From an uncultured bacterium (GTDB lineage: Bacteria; Verrucomicrobiota; Kiritimatiellia; RFP12; UBA1067): a stretch of DNA of 13,218 nucleotides. Numbering within the stretch: the first letter of the stretch is position 1; the number at the start of each line of letters is the position of its first letter. The notes under the pieces were generated by a model that did not search any database, was not told the DNA's origin, and worked only from the letters and a program-made list of their open reading frames with translations. The DNA lies in assembly GCA_900547945.1 (NCBI GenBank), contig URIT01000095.1:1-13218 (forward strand), read 5' to 3'. Both the position numbers and the translations under genes were made by a program. This document shows, piece after piece, positions 12,735-13,218 of the stretch.

Positions 12735-13218
12735 TCAGTAGACCGTCGGCGCCACCACCGTCTGCGGGACCGTCGGCGCCACCACCGTAGGCTGCGGCAC
12801 GACCACGGGCTGCGGGGCAACCGCCGGCTGGACTACGGGCTGCTGCACAACGACCGGCTGCGGGACAACGACCGGCTGTGGCACCACCACTGGCTGCTGC
12901 ACGACCGTCGTCGCCGTGTACCCCGGCGCGTAGTAGGCGTAGCCGGCGGCGTCATACCAGACGTTGTCGTACCAGCAGCTGCGGTAGTGGGGATGGATGA
13001 GGCCACGCCGCCAGCCGACGAGGCTCGGCGGGCCGGGGCGGCGGTGGAAGCCGGGCCCGTAGCCCCAGCGCGGCGGCGGAGGAGGCGGCGGCGGGCGGTG
13101 GAAGCCCATGGGGCCGTGATGCCGGGGCGGCGGAGGCGGCGGGCGGTGGAAGCCGCCCCCATGCCCATGCCGGGGCGGAGGAGGCGGCGGACGGTGGAAG
13201 CCGCCGGGGCCACCCGGG
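12735..13218 (-). CDS. Low-complexity FHRPPPPPP / VVVPQP repeat protein, 5' end beyond window
   Basis: This frame is open to the right edge with at least 160 codons; the true start is outside. Three near-identical glycine/histidine/proline units (GGFHRPPPPPPRHGHG, GFHRPPPPPPRHHGPM, GFHRPPPPPPPRWGYG) are followed by a short aromatic segment rich in Trp and Tyr (WYDNVWYDAAGYAYYAPGY). The tail is built from VVVPQP/VVVQQP and VVAPTV repeats, ending in APTVY and TGA. The in-frame ATG at 13109 lies inside the second repeat and lacks a ribosome-binding site, so it is not the start. Such Pro/His/Gly plus YYAPGY proteins are typically short exported or surface proteins of unknown function; a signal peptide would be upstream. 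Transcription ends at the hairpin 12673-12702. Confidence 0.65.
   Translation of the reverse strand, partial: PGGPGGFHRPPPPPPRHGHGGGFHRPPPPPPRHHGPMGFHRPPPPPPPPRWGYGPGFHRRPGPPSLVGWRRGLIHPHYRSCWYDNVWYDAAGYAYYAPGYTATTVVQQPVVVPQPVVVPQPVVVQQPVVQPAVAPQPVVVPQPTVVAPTVPQTVVAPTVY
13056..13202 (-). repeat. Three tandem repeats of 48, 48 and 51 bp inside the repeat protein
   Basis: Units 13202-13155, 13154-13107 and 13106-13056 each start with GGCTTCCACCG followed by CCG/CCT proline codons. Copies differ by synonymous changes and small unit-length changes, so the array could vary in copy number. Confidence 0.75.

Noticed and set aside
12750..12905. Regular repeats near the right end considered as a CRISPR array
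   Set aside because: The repeats are short in-frame codon repeats (VVVPQP) within an open frame, with no unique spacers and no cas genes.

Overview
The window is a uniformly GC-rich bacterial segment. The gene repertoire (a GldA/GldF/GldG-type ABC module with a DUF4340 protein, a secreted papain-like peptidase and a NahK-like sugar kinase) best fits the PVC/Verrucomicrobiota–Kiritimatiellota area. That placement is an inference from gene content and has low confidence. No rRNA, tRNA, CRISPR array, transposase or prophage gene is visible.

Left block (1-1968) is a divergent sugar-acid catabolic locus. A FadR/GntR-type regulator reads rightward, and two genes read leftward from a shared, well-formed control region. 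The leftward promoter has TTGACT and TATACT hexamers 17 bp apart, and two near-identical 14-bp inverted-repeat operators lie over it. The first leftward gene is a chimera: its first 25 codons are the start of a 2-keto-3-deoxygluconate kinase (kdgK), and the rest is the C-terminal half of an Nramp-type metal transporter. The second is KDPG aldolase (eda), cut by the left edge. It is preceded by three tandem 18-bp units, each carrying a Shine-Dalgarno sequence and an in-frame ATG.

The spacer 1969-2311 has no convincing gene. It contains a markedly AT-rich island, at odds with everything around it, and a possible 3'-end hairpin for the operon to its right.

Central and right block (2312-12616) is one leftward run of seven genes with gaps of at most 16 nt or with overlaps. 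In transcription order they are ABC ATPase, fused ABC-2 permease/GldG-like protein, DUF4340 membrane-anchored protein, extended SDR epimerase/dehydratase, RNase R, secreted cysteine peptidase and NahK-like kinase. The first three are a known co-occurring envelope/ABC module joined by ATGA overlaps. The last four have no obvious shared pathway and may simply be co-transcribed. The operon starts from an apparently leaderless extended -10 promoter just downstream of a strong hairpin terminator.

The right edge (12735-13218) is the 3' part of a low-complexity protein with FHRPPPPPP and VVVPQP repeats, probably secreted or surface-exposed.

I see no clear new defence or mobile system. The most notable items are the kdgK/Nramp chimera, the triplicated start site of eda, the twin operators, the paired leaderless promoters, the AT-rich island and the 65-nt overlap of rnr with the peptidase gene.
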